Positions 1 through 12,000 of a stretch of 64,000 nucleotides of DNA are shown here, piece after piece. Every line of letters starts with the position of its first letter. The stretch's first letter is position 1. This stretch comes from Protula sp. h YS-2021 (taxonomy: Eukaryota; Annelida; Polychaeta; Sabellida; Serpulidae): NCBI GenBank assembly GCA_949752745.1, contig OX457031.1, positions 186,001-250,000 of the forward strand, written 5' to 3'. A program made the position numbers and the translations under genes. Under the pieces are notes generated by a model that worked only from the letters and a program-made list of their open reading frames with translations, made no database searches and was not told the DNA's origin.

Positions 1-2998
1 ATGTTAAACGCTAATGTAACAAGTCACCATTACTCTTACCATTATCTGGAATGTTCGGATGTAAACATTCCAAAATAAGTACTTTTACTGTCATTATTTC
101 AATAACTTAAAATATATCAAAAAAACATTTTCATGGTTGACCACAACAGAAATTATAGTAGCATTTGCCATTGTATTGGAAACAACCCCCGGAAATTGTT
201 CATTACTTCGAATTTTTGGGTTTTGATTGGGCTTACAAACAACCAATCAACAGTCCTTATGTTTGTTTATATTTTAAAGTGGTAGTTTTGAAAATAAAGT
301 TTGTGGATCAACAGCAGTTTATTGGTACAGGGGGCGACATCGTGTAAACGGTGATAAATAAATTTATTCCTGATACAAACATGTTGTTGGTTTTAGGTAT
401 ATGTTTCCCTGGCGTAATACATCCGACTCTTTTTACGCTACATACGATCAGCCGGTTCGGAATAAAATGCGCAAAACTCATGTTTTGAATGCAAACTAAG
501 CGGCTAAAAAATAAGCCAAATCACATTTCAAGCGTTCCCAATAAAAATATACAAACCACTGCGTTTCGAATAAAAATAAATGGGGTAAAAACTGAGAGAA
601 ATGATGGAGAGACTTCGTATAAATGTCAAATTCCTCTTGCACCAAAGAGCAGTTTGGTTTTTAACAACCCGTATGCTATTTTGAGAATTTGTTAAAGGCT
701 TTAACAAATAGTTTCATTTTTCATTTTTTTATGTTACGAGTATAAGCTGTTTTTGCTAGATTTCTTCTATATTTTTCTATCATTTATTTTATTATTTTAC
801 CTATTACCCAGTCGAAATTCAAAATTCTTTCGCATTTTATTCGAAAAAACCAAGAGTGTGATTTGGCTTATGAAGGAAATGATTTCGTCTAAAGCCCATT
901 TTTCTGTACCAAAGAGCAATTGTGTTGTTTTAGCAACCCGTATGCTATTTAACAATTTAGCCAGCTCACGGTATGGGCATTCCGAATAAAATGCGCAAAA
1001 AATTTGCGTTTCAAATACAAACTAACTGGGTAAAAAAATGAGAGAAGTGATAGAGAGATTTCGCGTAAATGTCAAATTTATCTTGTACTAAAGACAATAT
1101 CGCTTTTCACAACCCGTATGCTATTTTAAAAATTAATAAAAAAATGACAAATAGTTTTAAGTTTCAATTTCTTTTATTTTCCGAGTATGAGCTGTATTTC
1201 TTCTACGGTATATTTGTTTCTGTCATTTCTTTAATTTTTTACCTGGTTCCCCCGCAGAAAAAAAATTCTCGCGCATTTTATTCGAAAAGTGTGATTAGGC
1301 TTATTAATTTTATGTTCCGAATATGAATTGTCTGTGCTATGTTTCTTCTATCATTTCTTCCATTTTTACCCTTGCAGTCAAAAATTCTTTGGCATCAAAT
1401 TCGAAACACCCAAAATATGATTAGTCTTATCTGTAACTCCAAGCCCGTCTTTTTTTTTCTTTCTTTTTTTTTTTGCAACTTCCGTGTGTGGTTTCGTAAA
1501 AAAATTAAAATTTTAATTTAGGTTGTGATTTCAGTGAGATGAATTATAGGTGTAGCAGGTTTAATAATAGTTCATTTTTTTTGTCTTGATTATTGCTAAA
1601 AGGCCTGAGCAATACTCCATTTTTATAGATCCGGCGCTATTTTGAATTTGAGTTACCAAGGAGGTCTACAAAAGCAAATAAATTAAACTACTGGTTAGCA
1701 AACCGAATTGTGTTTGAAGGTATATTAGTTTATTATTTGTTTATTTTTGTTCTGTTACTTTATTATTATTTATTGATTTTGTTTTAATAATGGCATAAAT
1801 ACAAAACAAAATGCAAAAATGCAGGATTAGTGAAAACATGCAAATTAGTTTTGCTTCATACTTTTTTCTACAAAATTTCAAAATTACATCGTATCTGTGA
1901 AGGTGACTACGGAGATATGTTGTGTAACATCAGAAACAATCACATGCTCCGTATTTGTGTAATATCATATGGTGCCCAGACTAGCATCCTAGGACAGGTA
2001 GCTATATGATTTCGTGTGGTGAATTGGCTCAACTTGTCCCACTCCTCGAGTAAGCTTATCTAGTGCCCGGGGTTAAGTGCAGTCATAAGTTTATTATCGC
2101 ATAACATGGCCTCATTTCGTTGGTAGGAGGGGTAAGTTGATCCATTTTGTTATTCATTTATTTATTATTATTATTTTTTAATTAATTATTTTTTGTTTTT
2201 AAATTTAATGATATATGAGAAAGTTATCGAGTATGTGGGATATATGGTGTACAGTTACACAATGACATAATACCCACATATATATAACACAATTTGTTTT
2301 GTGTTCCAGCCTAGAATATAGGATAATTAATTAACCCAACAGGCACCTCGATACTAGAAGTTTGTGAGAAACAGAAAAGCAATTGAGTTGAAAAGAAATA
2401 AATGTCATTTATTTGTTCCAAAAACATTAACCTCACCTACACTCAACTTGCTACAATTGCCGATTAAAATCAATGGGAAAAAAAGATGGTGGCATTCAGT
2501 TTCGGAAGTGTTCACTTAGGAGGTGAAAATGAATAAACTTCTAATCCACACCTATGCTCAATTTACCCTGGCTTCTCCTACTTTGAGTGAAATAAGCCAG
2601 TTCGTTATGTCGTACCTTTCGGGTAGAAAGATTTTACTTTACGATGACCCATAAAACTTACGCACTCAATTTAGAAAAAAGAAAACTGCGCGCCCTGAAA
2701 ATAACAATTTGAGATCCTATTTACGAATGTTGCCTGTTCTGTTTGTAATTTAATAAACATGTTATTCTAATAAAATTTCAAATCCCTTAGTCTTACACCA
2801 TACAAAACTGGTTAAAGTTGGGAAAATATTTATTTATCTGATATTTATATGGATGCACAATATACATTGAATTACTATTTTGGGGCATTTTTTTTTTTTA
2901 ACACGACTATTTTTGTTTCTGACTAACTTTAGTGTTGCAACATGTGCTTGTTGCAGGTTTGAGGCAGGTTTTGCTGTCAAGTGAATCAAGACGACAAA
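1..2998. other. AT-rich upstream flank, no gene seen
   Basis: Apart from the diverged tandem repeat at about 440-1450 I see no conserved coding frame here. The short open frames are low-complexity and carry repeat-derived residues. The last 60 bases contain TGTTGCAG-like acceptor sequence just before the cyclin B3 start, so the 5' UTR may be spliced or trans-spliced. No TATA or CCAAT element was convincing by eye. Confidence 0.5.
440..1450. repeat. diverged ~450 bp tandem repeat
   Basis: Phrases recur in the same order: AATAAAATGCGCAAAA near 465 and 985, CAACCCGTATGCTATTT near 667, 942 and 1110, and TTTCTTCTA followed by a C/A-rich stretch and GCATTTTATTCGAAAA near 760, 1197 and 1340. The copies differ by many substitutions and indels, so the duplication is old. 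No protein is encoded. Confidence 0.6.
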
Positions 2999-3052
2999 AT
3001 GGCGACGCGGAACAGCCGACGGGGTCTGTCAACCAACCAGACAAATAGCCAG
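2999..3052 (+). CDS. CCNB3: cyclin B3 exon 1 (codons 1-18)
   Basis: Starts at the ATG in the context GACAAAATGG and ends at CAG before GTATTG, phase 0. It encodes a short basic head with an RRGL string (residues 7-10) that also fits the minimal RxxL form. No in-frame upstream ATG was found within the visible 5' sequence. Confidence 0.85.
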
Positions 3053-6000
3053 GTATTGTCGACCAGCGAGAGAGGGAATAAAAAATAACTGGAGCATTTT
3101 AATAATTCAGACAAAGCACCACGTAATGCCAACCAATCAGGCAATGTGAATCAGCCAGGAAAACTACGGGGTAATACATGCCAATCACCTGGGAAACAGC
3201 CAGGCATTTTAAACTCAACCAAGACCAAAAGGAAGAGAGGAAGATAAAAAAAAATAATAATAAATAAATAACAAAGACAACAAGCTGGTGTTGTTCACAT
3301 CTTGCGCCATATAATTTGGCAGCAATTTCACACACGTCCATGTCCTGTCCAACCTATATGATTTTTTTCGTCTTTTAATTTCACGCAAGTCTTTGTAAAA
3401 TATTTTGTTTGTAGCAGAATTCTAGAGATCTTAGAGGCACAAAGCGAAACCAGGAAGCATCCCCAAACGGCAAGCCGGCGAAGCGAACGAGAACAGTGTT
3501 CGGCGATTTGACAAATGTATGCTGAATTTATGATGTTGGATTTTGAAACTGAGTGCAAACAAATATTTGATTTTAATGACATTAGTAATTAATTTATTTG
3601 TTTTAAATGATGATTAGTGATATTCAGTTTCTCCCACACTTGAGCGTGTGCCACCAGAACCTCCTTGTCATGCACTTCATAACTTTAAGACTTAAACTCC
3701 ATGTTAAAATATTTTATTTATTTTTCTTTAAATATTTTAAACACACGAGTATTGCAATAAATAAAAAAAAATATCATCAGTATTAGTATTACTATTAGTA
3801 TTGTTACTAAGAGTAGCAGTGTTATTATTGTTGAAAAAGAAAAAAAAATAATGGGCATAATGGGATTCAGTTATCAGTAAATATATGTCTGATAAATAAT
3901 TATTATATTTATTGAAAAAATGGTTCCATAAAGATCTCTAGCAAGACAGGAAAATGCTGTCTTAAATGAGTGCATTCATCATGTAAATAAGTATTTTTTA
4001 TTCACAATGATCTTATGCAAAACAAGTGTAAAATTTGTCTTATGTGTGTACTGTGTAGAATTAAACAATATTATTACTATTATTATTACTATTATTATTA
4101 CTATTAGTATTACTATTATTATCACTATTATTATTACTATTATTGTTATTATTACTATTATTATTACTATTATTATTCTTATAAAGCGGTTGAAATTCAA
4201 AGAAATTGCAGTGACTGTTTGTCCTGTGGGCAACCTTTAAACAAAATACAGTTAATTTGTCATACGGTTTGTAGCTTTAGTCGGTTCGTTTTTTTTTTTT
4301 GTGTTTTTTTTTTTTTGGTGTTTTTTTTTTGGTCCATTATTATACATCATAAAGTAGTTTCAATAAATATTCGTCGGTCTCAAGTGGATACGGATTCACG
4401 AGCACTTAATCTATCGTTTAGCAGATACTAACTTATTTTTAATGAAAATGTTGGATTAGGGGAATGGGACTCGCTGGTCAATAATTTCAAGTGTTGACGT
4501 AATCGTAATGCGCTGTTGTTGGTGGCGTGTATGAGGTGCCGCTTAGGCAAAGTTGCCATATTTACAGTCTGACCAAAAAAAAAAAAAATTGGGAAATTAA
4601 ACAAGACTGTCGAGAAAAGAAAAGTGCCCTTCGCTTGGTCTAAATAAACTGATATCATCAACATTGGGGTTTACAATGCAGTGCATAATTTCGTTAAAAA
4701 CGTGAGGAAACGTGATTTTTTTTTTTTTTTTATTATTTATTTATTTATTTTACAGAAGGAAAATGTGTCGTTGAATGCTAAGAAGGCTGGCGCAAAGAAA
4801 AAGGCGCCGGTGAAGGGCGCCAAGAAAAAGACGACGGTAGTTGTGCCTAAGGCGCCGCCAGCAAATCACCGAGGCGTGACGGACAGCCAACCAAGCGTGA
4901 CGGACAGCCAAGCAGAGCGTGACGTGTCATGGGAGGTCATAGAATTGTCACAGGAGAGTCACAGCTCTAACTCACAGCAAAGGTGAACTGTCACAGGGAA
5001 ATCATAGTTCTAATTTCTGCTAGATATGAGTTGTCACAGAGCAGTCATAATTCTGATTTCTGTGCAAACAAACAATTATAATAATACTAAAAATAATATA
5101 TGTATATATATATATATATATATATTTAATTGACAAAAATCTGACTAAAACTGTGCAGTAACGGCAGTGCGTTGATCTTCTACTTTACATTGCAGCAATA
5201 ACAGTGACATAGACGTCGATGCTCAGAATGAAGCCAACTTGCGGATGTCGCAAAACGAGCCTTCACAAGAGGTGAGCTGTGAGGTGACGTGTTCTGGATT
5301 GTATGGGAGGCAGGATTCAGGTCCCAACCTCACCACAGTGTGTATGAATAGATTCTCTTTACGTCATCGTCTTGCGTGCTGGTTCTGCAGCGAAAGTTTC
5401 ATGACATCAAGACTAATTTTATTTTGCTTATGGTTGCAAAACATATATATATATATTACAGGGAATCTGTGAAATTAGGGATGTAGTATTTTACTGAAAT
5501 TGATAGTAGATTTTGAAGCAATATACTCAAAGCACTCGTTGCCAAACTATCATTCATGAGATACTTTAGTACCTAAATTTAGCGATATTTTTATCGTATG
5601 TAATTTATATCACATTTCACGCCAAATTCTCTTATTTTGGACGTTAATGTTATAAATTCCAATTTCTTTCGATGTGAAAAGGGATACACAGTTTTGAAGA
5701 ACCAATAAACAGCCTTCCTGAATGGATAATTTTTCAAAATAGTTTTATAATCGATATGAGCTTATTCATTACACGAATTCTCTAGGGATTTCATGAAATC
5801 CCTAATTACACAGATTCCATGTAGCATATATATATTCAGTTTCAAAGGTGTTGATGTGGCAGCGAAAACGTTGTTATACCCATAATTCATTGTTCCAATA
5901 TTGGTGTTGAAACTTGGGAATATTTTTTTTCCGAATGAGTTTTTGTTTGTCGATACCGGCGTTTGGCTCTCTATAAACTGACTGTTGACTGTTGTGTGGT

Positions 6001-9000
6001 ACAGGCGCGGTTGGCGTGGGAGGACATTGACGCGGAGAACATGGCCGATCCCTTCCAGGTGGCGCTCTACGCCCAAGACATCTTTGACTACTACAAGCGG
6101 AGGGAGGTGAGGCGAGAGATCGTGTGAGGCAGAAACGCGGCCCCACTCAACAACCCTCAAACACCTAATCTAATAACAGCAATCTTAATGAAAATGGATC
6201 ATTAAACCTTCTAAAAAAAAAAAAAAAAAAAAGAGCAAAGTAAATTCCAGTTTTTAATTCGGTTTAATAGGTTAAATGGAAAAAAAATAATAAAATAATG
6301 GTAACCGTAAGTAAATAACAATAAAGCTGTGCACAGGTCGTCTTTCTTTGGTTGCCATAGTAACGAGAATCCGGCAAAAACTTGCTCCAGAAAGAAAGGG
6401 AAAAAAAAAACAATTTTACTCTCCCATTAACGGACGTAAAAAAAGAACGAGAGGATGCAGGGGAACTTTGACATGATTTTCATCTGTTCAGGCGCAGTTC
6501 GTGATCGGCGACTACCTGAGCTGGCAGCACGACCTGAACGCGGCGATGCGGGCGATACTGGTCGACTGGCTCGTGGAGGTGCAGGAGAACTTCGAGCTGA
6601 ACCACGAGACGCTGTACCTGGCCGTCAAGCTCGTCGATCACTTCCTGTGCCGCGCTGAGGAGCGCACGCGCAAGAGCAGGCTACAGCTCGTCGGCGCCAC
6701 CGCTATGTTTATCGCCGCCAAGTTTGACGTAAGTGCGCCGCGATCCATGTCACGTGATCCATGCGCGAGTGTTTATGATCCATAAGTAAGTGGTCACGTG
6801 ATCCATCCGCGAGTATATATGATCCATAAGTAAGTGGTCACGTGATCCATGCGTACGTGGTCACATGATTCATGCGCGAGTATATATGATCCTTAAGTTA
6901 GTGTTCCCTTGATCCATGCTTGAGCGTCGGCGCAACAATGACCATGTCAGCCATGATTTACTGTATGTGATTCTTACGCAAGTCTTGCTGTGATTCATGT
7001 ATTACTGTGATCCCTGGGTAAGCGTCCCGTGACGAATATTTCCGTGCGACTTGTGCGTAGGTGTCCCGATGAGAAATGCACCAGTGTCGCTGTTATTAAT
7101 GTGTATCACTGTGATCCATGTGTTAGTGTCCCTGCGACCCGCTCCCGTCTCTGTGATCCATGTATTAGTGTCCCTGTGGCCCGCTCCTGTCTCTGTGATC
7201 CATGTGTTAGTGTCCCTGTGGCCCGTACCTGTCTCTGTGATCGATGTGCAAATGCCAAGCTGATCCTCAAGCGTCACCCTTGGCGTTGGTGTTGTTGACA
7301 GGAGCGCTTCCCGCCAGTCCTTGACGACTTCCTGTACGTCTGTGACGACGCGTACAGCAGAGAACAGCTGACGGAGATGGAGAGGTGCCTCCTCAAGGCC
7401 ATCGACTTTGATCTCGGCATCCCGCTGTCCTACAGATACCTGCGCAGATTCGCCAAGGTAACGTAATGCCTTTACTAGCCCCCAGCATTGTGGAGGGGGG
7501 GGGGGGGTGATGGATATGCTTATTATAATCAGTTGTTTAGGGCGGGAGAGGGGTGGACATATCTACCAAAATGCAATATCTTATCGAGAGATTTTGGCTT
7601 CCGTGGCTCGAACCCACAGAATGTAAATGTATTGTAATTTATTCCCCACAGGTAGAACCTGTGGGGAATATATGTAATCGACCGCGTGTTGGTCGGTCGG
7701 TGTGTCGTTCGGTCGGTCTGTCATCAAGAGCTTGTTAACACGATAATTTAAAAACTGCTGCAAGGATTTTAATGAAACTTGGTGTGTAGCTTCTATGAGA
7801 ACAAACACAGATCGGTATTGTAAATGGGCCAGGCTCGTCCAAGGAAAATGGACCAGCTGGACTTTGAAAATTTCAGCTTTTGATTGACTATTATTAGCAC
7901 GATATCTCAAGAACAACTGCAAGGATTTTAATGAAACTTGAGGTGTAGCTTCTGTGAACACTAACAAGGATCGGTATTGTAAATAGGTTACGTTGGCCCA
8001 AGGATAATAAACCAAATGCACTTTGAAATTTACCAAATTCTGGAAATTATTCAGCATCGGAATGAGTTTGTTAACACGATATCTCAAGAGCAACCGCAGG
8101 GATTTTAATGAAAATGCCTATGTAGTTTCTAAGGAAACAAACACAGATCTGTATTGTAAATGGGCCAGGTTTGTTCAAGGAAAATGCACCAACTGGACTT
8201 GGAAAATTCCAGCGCTTGATTGACTATTGATGGCCGTGGTTAACTGATGGGGGCCTGTGGGGAATATGTGGGCTGTGCACACTGCTCTAGTTGTTCATAT
8301 TTTTGGAGTTCAATTGATTTCTGTCGAACTAGGTGAGGCGAGGGAGGTGGGGGGGGGGGAGGGGTGGAGGCACCAAAATGATATGTCTTAACGAGAGGTT
8401 TTGGCTTCCGTGGCTGGAACCCACAGAATATAAATGTACTGTAATTAATTTTGTACAAAATTCATTTAGCTGAAAGACTTATTGCAATGAGAACACCTAA
8501 ATATGTAAAACATACGAATGAAAAAAAAAAAAATCTTAAAAAAAGTGTACAGCGTTAATTAATTATAAATCACCGAATAAAAGTTCAGAAGGCACTTCTG
8601 AAAGTGGTGAATACGAATAGGTTTGTGCATGGGTAAGTTTGTAATGTTGTGTACTTATTATTCGAAGGTTTTTTTTTTTATTTATTTATGAATACTTTTG
8701 AGTGTGGGTACTTTTCTCCTGCAGTGCGCCAGGGCACTGTATTGTATTGTAATTTATTCCCCACAGGTAGAACCTGTGGGGAATATATGTAATCGACCGC
8801 GTGTTGGTCGGTCGGTGTGTCGTTCGGTCGGTCTGTCATCAAGAGCTTGTTAACACGATAATTTAAAAACTGCTGCAAGGATTTTAATGAAACTTGGTGT
8901 GTAGCTTCTATGAGAACAAACACAGATCGGTATTGTAAATGGGCCAGGCTCGTCCAAGGAAAATGGACCAGCTGGACTTTGAAAATTTCAGCTTTTGATT

Positions 9001-12000
9001 GACTATTATTAGCACGATATCTCAAGAACAACTGCAAGGATTTTAATGAAACTTGAGGTGTAGCTTCTGTGAACACTAACAAGGATCGGTATTGTAAATA
9101 GGTTACGTTGGCCCAAGGATAATAAACCAAATGCACTTTGAAATTTACCAAATTCTGGAAATTATTCAGCATCGGAATGAGTTTGTTAACACGATATCTC
9201 AAGAGCAACCGCAGGGATTTTAATGAAAATGCCTATGTAGTTTCTAAGGAAACAAACACAGATCTGTATTGTAAATGGGCCAGGTTTGTTCAAGGAAAAT
9301 GCACCAACTGGACTTGGAAAATTCCAGCGCTTGATTGACTATTGATGGCCGTGGTTAACTGATGGGGGCCTGTGGGGAATATGTGGGCTGTGCACACTGC
9401 TCTAGTTGTTCATATTTTTGGAGTTCAATTGATTTCTGTCGAACTAGGTGAGGCGAGGGAGGTGGGGGGGGGGGAGGGGTGGAGGCACCAAAATGATATG
9501 TCTTAACGAGAGGTTTTGGCTTCCGTGGCTGGAACCCACAGAATATAAATGTACTGTAATTAATTTTGTACAAAATTCATTTAGCTGAAAGACTTATTGC
9601 AATGAGAACACCTAAATATGTAAAACATACGAATGAAAAAAAAAAAAAATCTTAAAAAAAGTGTACAGCGTTAATTAATTATAAATCACCGAATAAAAGT
9701 TCAGAAGGCACTTCTGAAAGTGGTGAATACGAATAGGTTTGTGCATGGGTAAGTTTGTAATGTTGTGTACTTATTATTCGAAGGTTTTTTTTTTTTATTT
9801 ATTTATGAATACTTTTGAGTGTGGGTACTTTTCTCCTGCAGTGCGCCAGGGCACTGTATTGTATTGTAATTTATTCCCCACAGGTAGAACCTGTGGGGAA
9901 TATATGTAATCGACCGCGTGTTGGTCGGTCGGTGTGTCGTTCGGTCGGTCTGTCATCAAGAGCTTGTTAACACGATAATTTAAAAACTGCTGCAAGGATT
10001 TTAATGAAACTTGGTGTGTAGCTTCTATGAGAACAAACACAGATCGGTATTGTAAATGGGCCAGGCTCGTCCAAGGAAAATGGACCAGCTGGACTTTGAA
10101 AATTTCAGCTTTTGATTGACTATTATTAGCACGATATCTCAAGAACAACTGCAAGGATTTTAATGAAACTTGAGGTGTAGCTTCTGTGAACACTAACAAG
10201 GATCGGTATTGTAAATAGGTTACGTTGGCCCAAGGATAATAAACCAAATGCACTTTGAAATTTACCAAATTCTGGAAATTATTCAGCATCGGAATGAGTT
10301 TGTTAACACGATATCTCAAGAGCAACCGCAGGGATTTTAATGAAAATGCCTATGTAGTTTCTAAGGAAACAAACACAGATCTGTATTGTAAATGGGCCAG
10401 GTTTGTTCAAGGAAAATGCACCAACTGGACTTGGAAAATTCCAGCGCTTGATTGACTATTGATGGCCGTGGTTAACTGATGGGGGCCTGTGGGGAATATG
10501 TGGGCTGTGCACACTGCTCTAGTTGTTCATATTTTTGGAGTTCAATTGATTTCTGTCGAACTAGGTGAGGCGAGGGAGGTGGGGGGGGGGGGGAGGGGTG
10601 GAGGCACCAAAATGATATGTCTTAACGAGAGGTTTTGGCTTCCGTGGCTGGAACCCACAGAATATAAATGTACTGTAATTAATTTTGTACAAAATTCATT
10701 TAGCTGAAAGACTTATTGCAATGAGAACACCTAAATATGTAAAACATACGAATGAAAAAAAAAAAAAATCTTAAAAAAAGTGTACAGCGTTAATTAATTA
10801 TAAATCACCGAATAAAAGTTCAGAAGGCACTTCTGAAAGTGGTGAATACGAATAGGTTTGTGCATGGGTAAGTCTGTAATGTTGTATACTTATTATTCGA
10901 ATGTATTTTTATTTATGAATACTTTTGAGTGCGGGTACTTTTGAGTGCGGGTACTTTTGAGTGCGGGTACTTTTGAGTGCGGGTACTTTTGAGTGCGGGT
11001 ACTTTTGAGTGCGGGTACTTTTGAGTGCGGGTACTTTTGAGTGCGGGTACTTTTGAGTGCGGGTACTTTTGAGTGCGGGTACTTTTGAGTGTGGGTACTT
11101 TTGAGTGCGGGTACTTTTGAGTGCGGGTACTTTTGAGTGCGGGTACTTTTGAGTGCGGGTACTTTTGAGTGCGGGTACTTTTGAGTAGAGGTACTTTTGA
11201 GTAGAGGTACTTTTGAGTGCGGGTACTTTTCTCTTCCAGTGCGTCAGGGCAGACATGGAGACGCTGACGTCAGCACGCTACATCCTCGAGATGTCGCTGA
11301 TGGACTACGCGCTGTGTCGTACGTCAGACTGTCGTCTGGCCGCCGCAGCCCTGTTGCTGGCCCGGGGCATGAAGCGAGACCCTGCCCCCTGGGTACGTCT
11401 GCCCGCCCCGCACCGCCCCTCACACATAAAAGTATCGCCTCACCCCAACGTTTCTTTCCTTTTTTTTCCGTTGCCAACTCAACTCTTTCTAAAAGAATGT
11501 TGTAAAATGCAATTGAAGCTAATAAATAGTAGTTTATTTTACTGAACAGTAGTATCACTTTAAATAATATATATTACTGTGTAATTTATCAGAAGAATTT
11601 AAATTTTAAAACAAGAAGAGTTAAGTATTAAAAGGAAGGGTTCGCATTTTTAAGATTTTTTTTTACCCAATTTGGCTAAATTTTCTCGGAGGCTGTCAGG
11701 GAAACGGCAGTTTGGACCACATTTAAAAAAAATGTCCATCATAGCATTTGCAATGTAAATTGATTGTAGTAATTTCTGGTCAGATAAGTTTATATTATGA
11801 CTATAAATAAGTTTTGTAGCATTTTAATTTTTCACGCCAATGCTGTGGCTGCTTATCTGACTGTCATAAGCAAACATGTTCACAGAATTTTGAGATCTAT
11901 GAATACACGTATATTAATCTTTGAATAAACTTTTTTTTTTTTTAATGAATATTTTCTATGTAATCATCACTTAAAACATACACTTTTATTTTTTGGCGAT

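Larger units (their letters stand above)
7628..10925. repeat. 1.1 kb segment in triplicate in cyclin B3 intron 7
   Basis: Repeat spacing is 1115 then 1117 bases, and the visible differences are almost only homopolymer length. Each unit holds a pearl-like element, a unique-looking spacer with a GTTAATTAATTATAAATCAC stretch, and the intron 3' end. Units 1 and 2 end with a copy of the exon 8 acceptor and 12 exon bases. Unit 3 runs into the 16 bp minisatellite and the real exon 8. Near-identity means a recent duplication or an assembly artefact. Confidence 0.9.

Noticed and set aside
7581..10455. Identical 170-176 codon minus frames and 66-codon plus frames in intron 7
   Set aside because: They lie wholly within the pearl-like cores, repeat in all copies and resemble no protein. 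The core repeats are non-coding elements.
10909..11256. Open frame of repeated KVPALKSTRTQ-type residues
   Set aside because: It is the 16 bp minisatellite read on the minus strand. Three units make 48 bases, so no stop arises.
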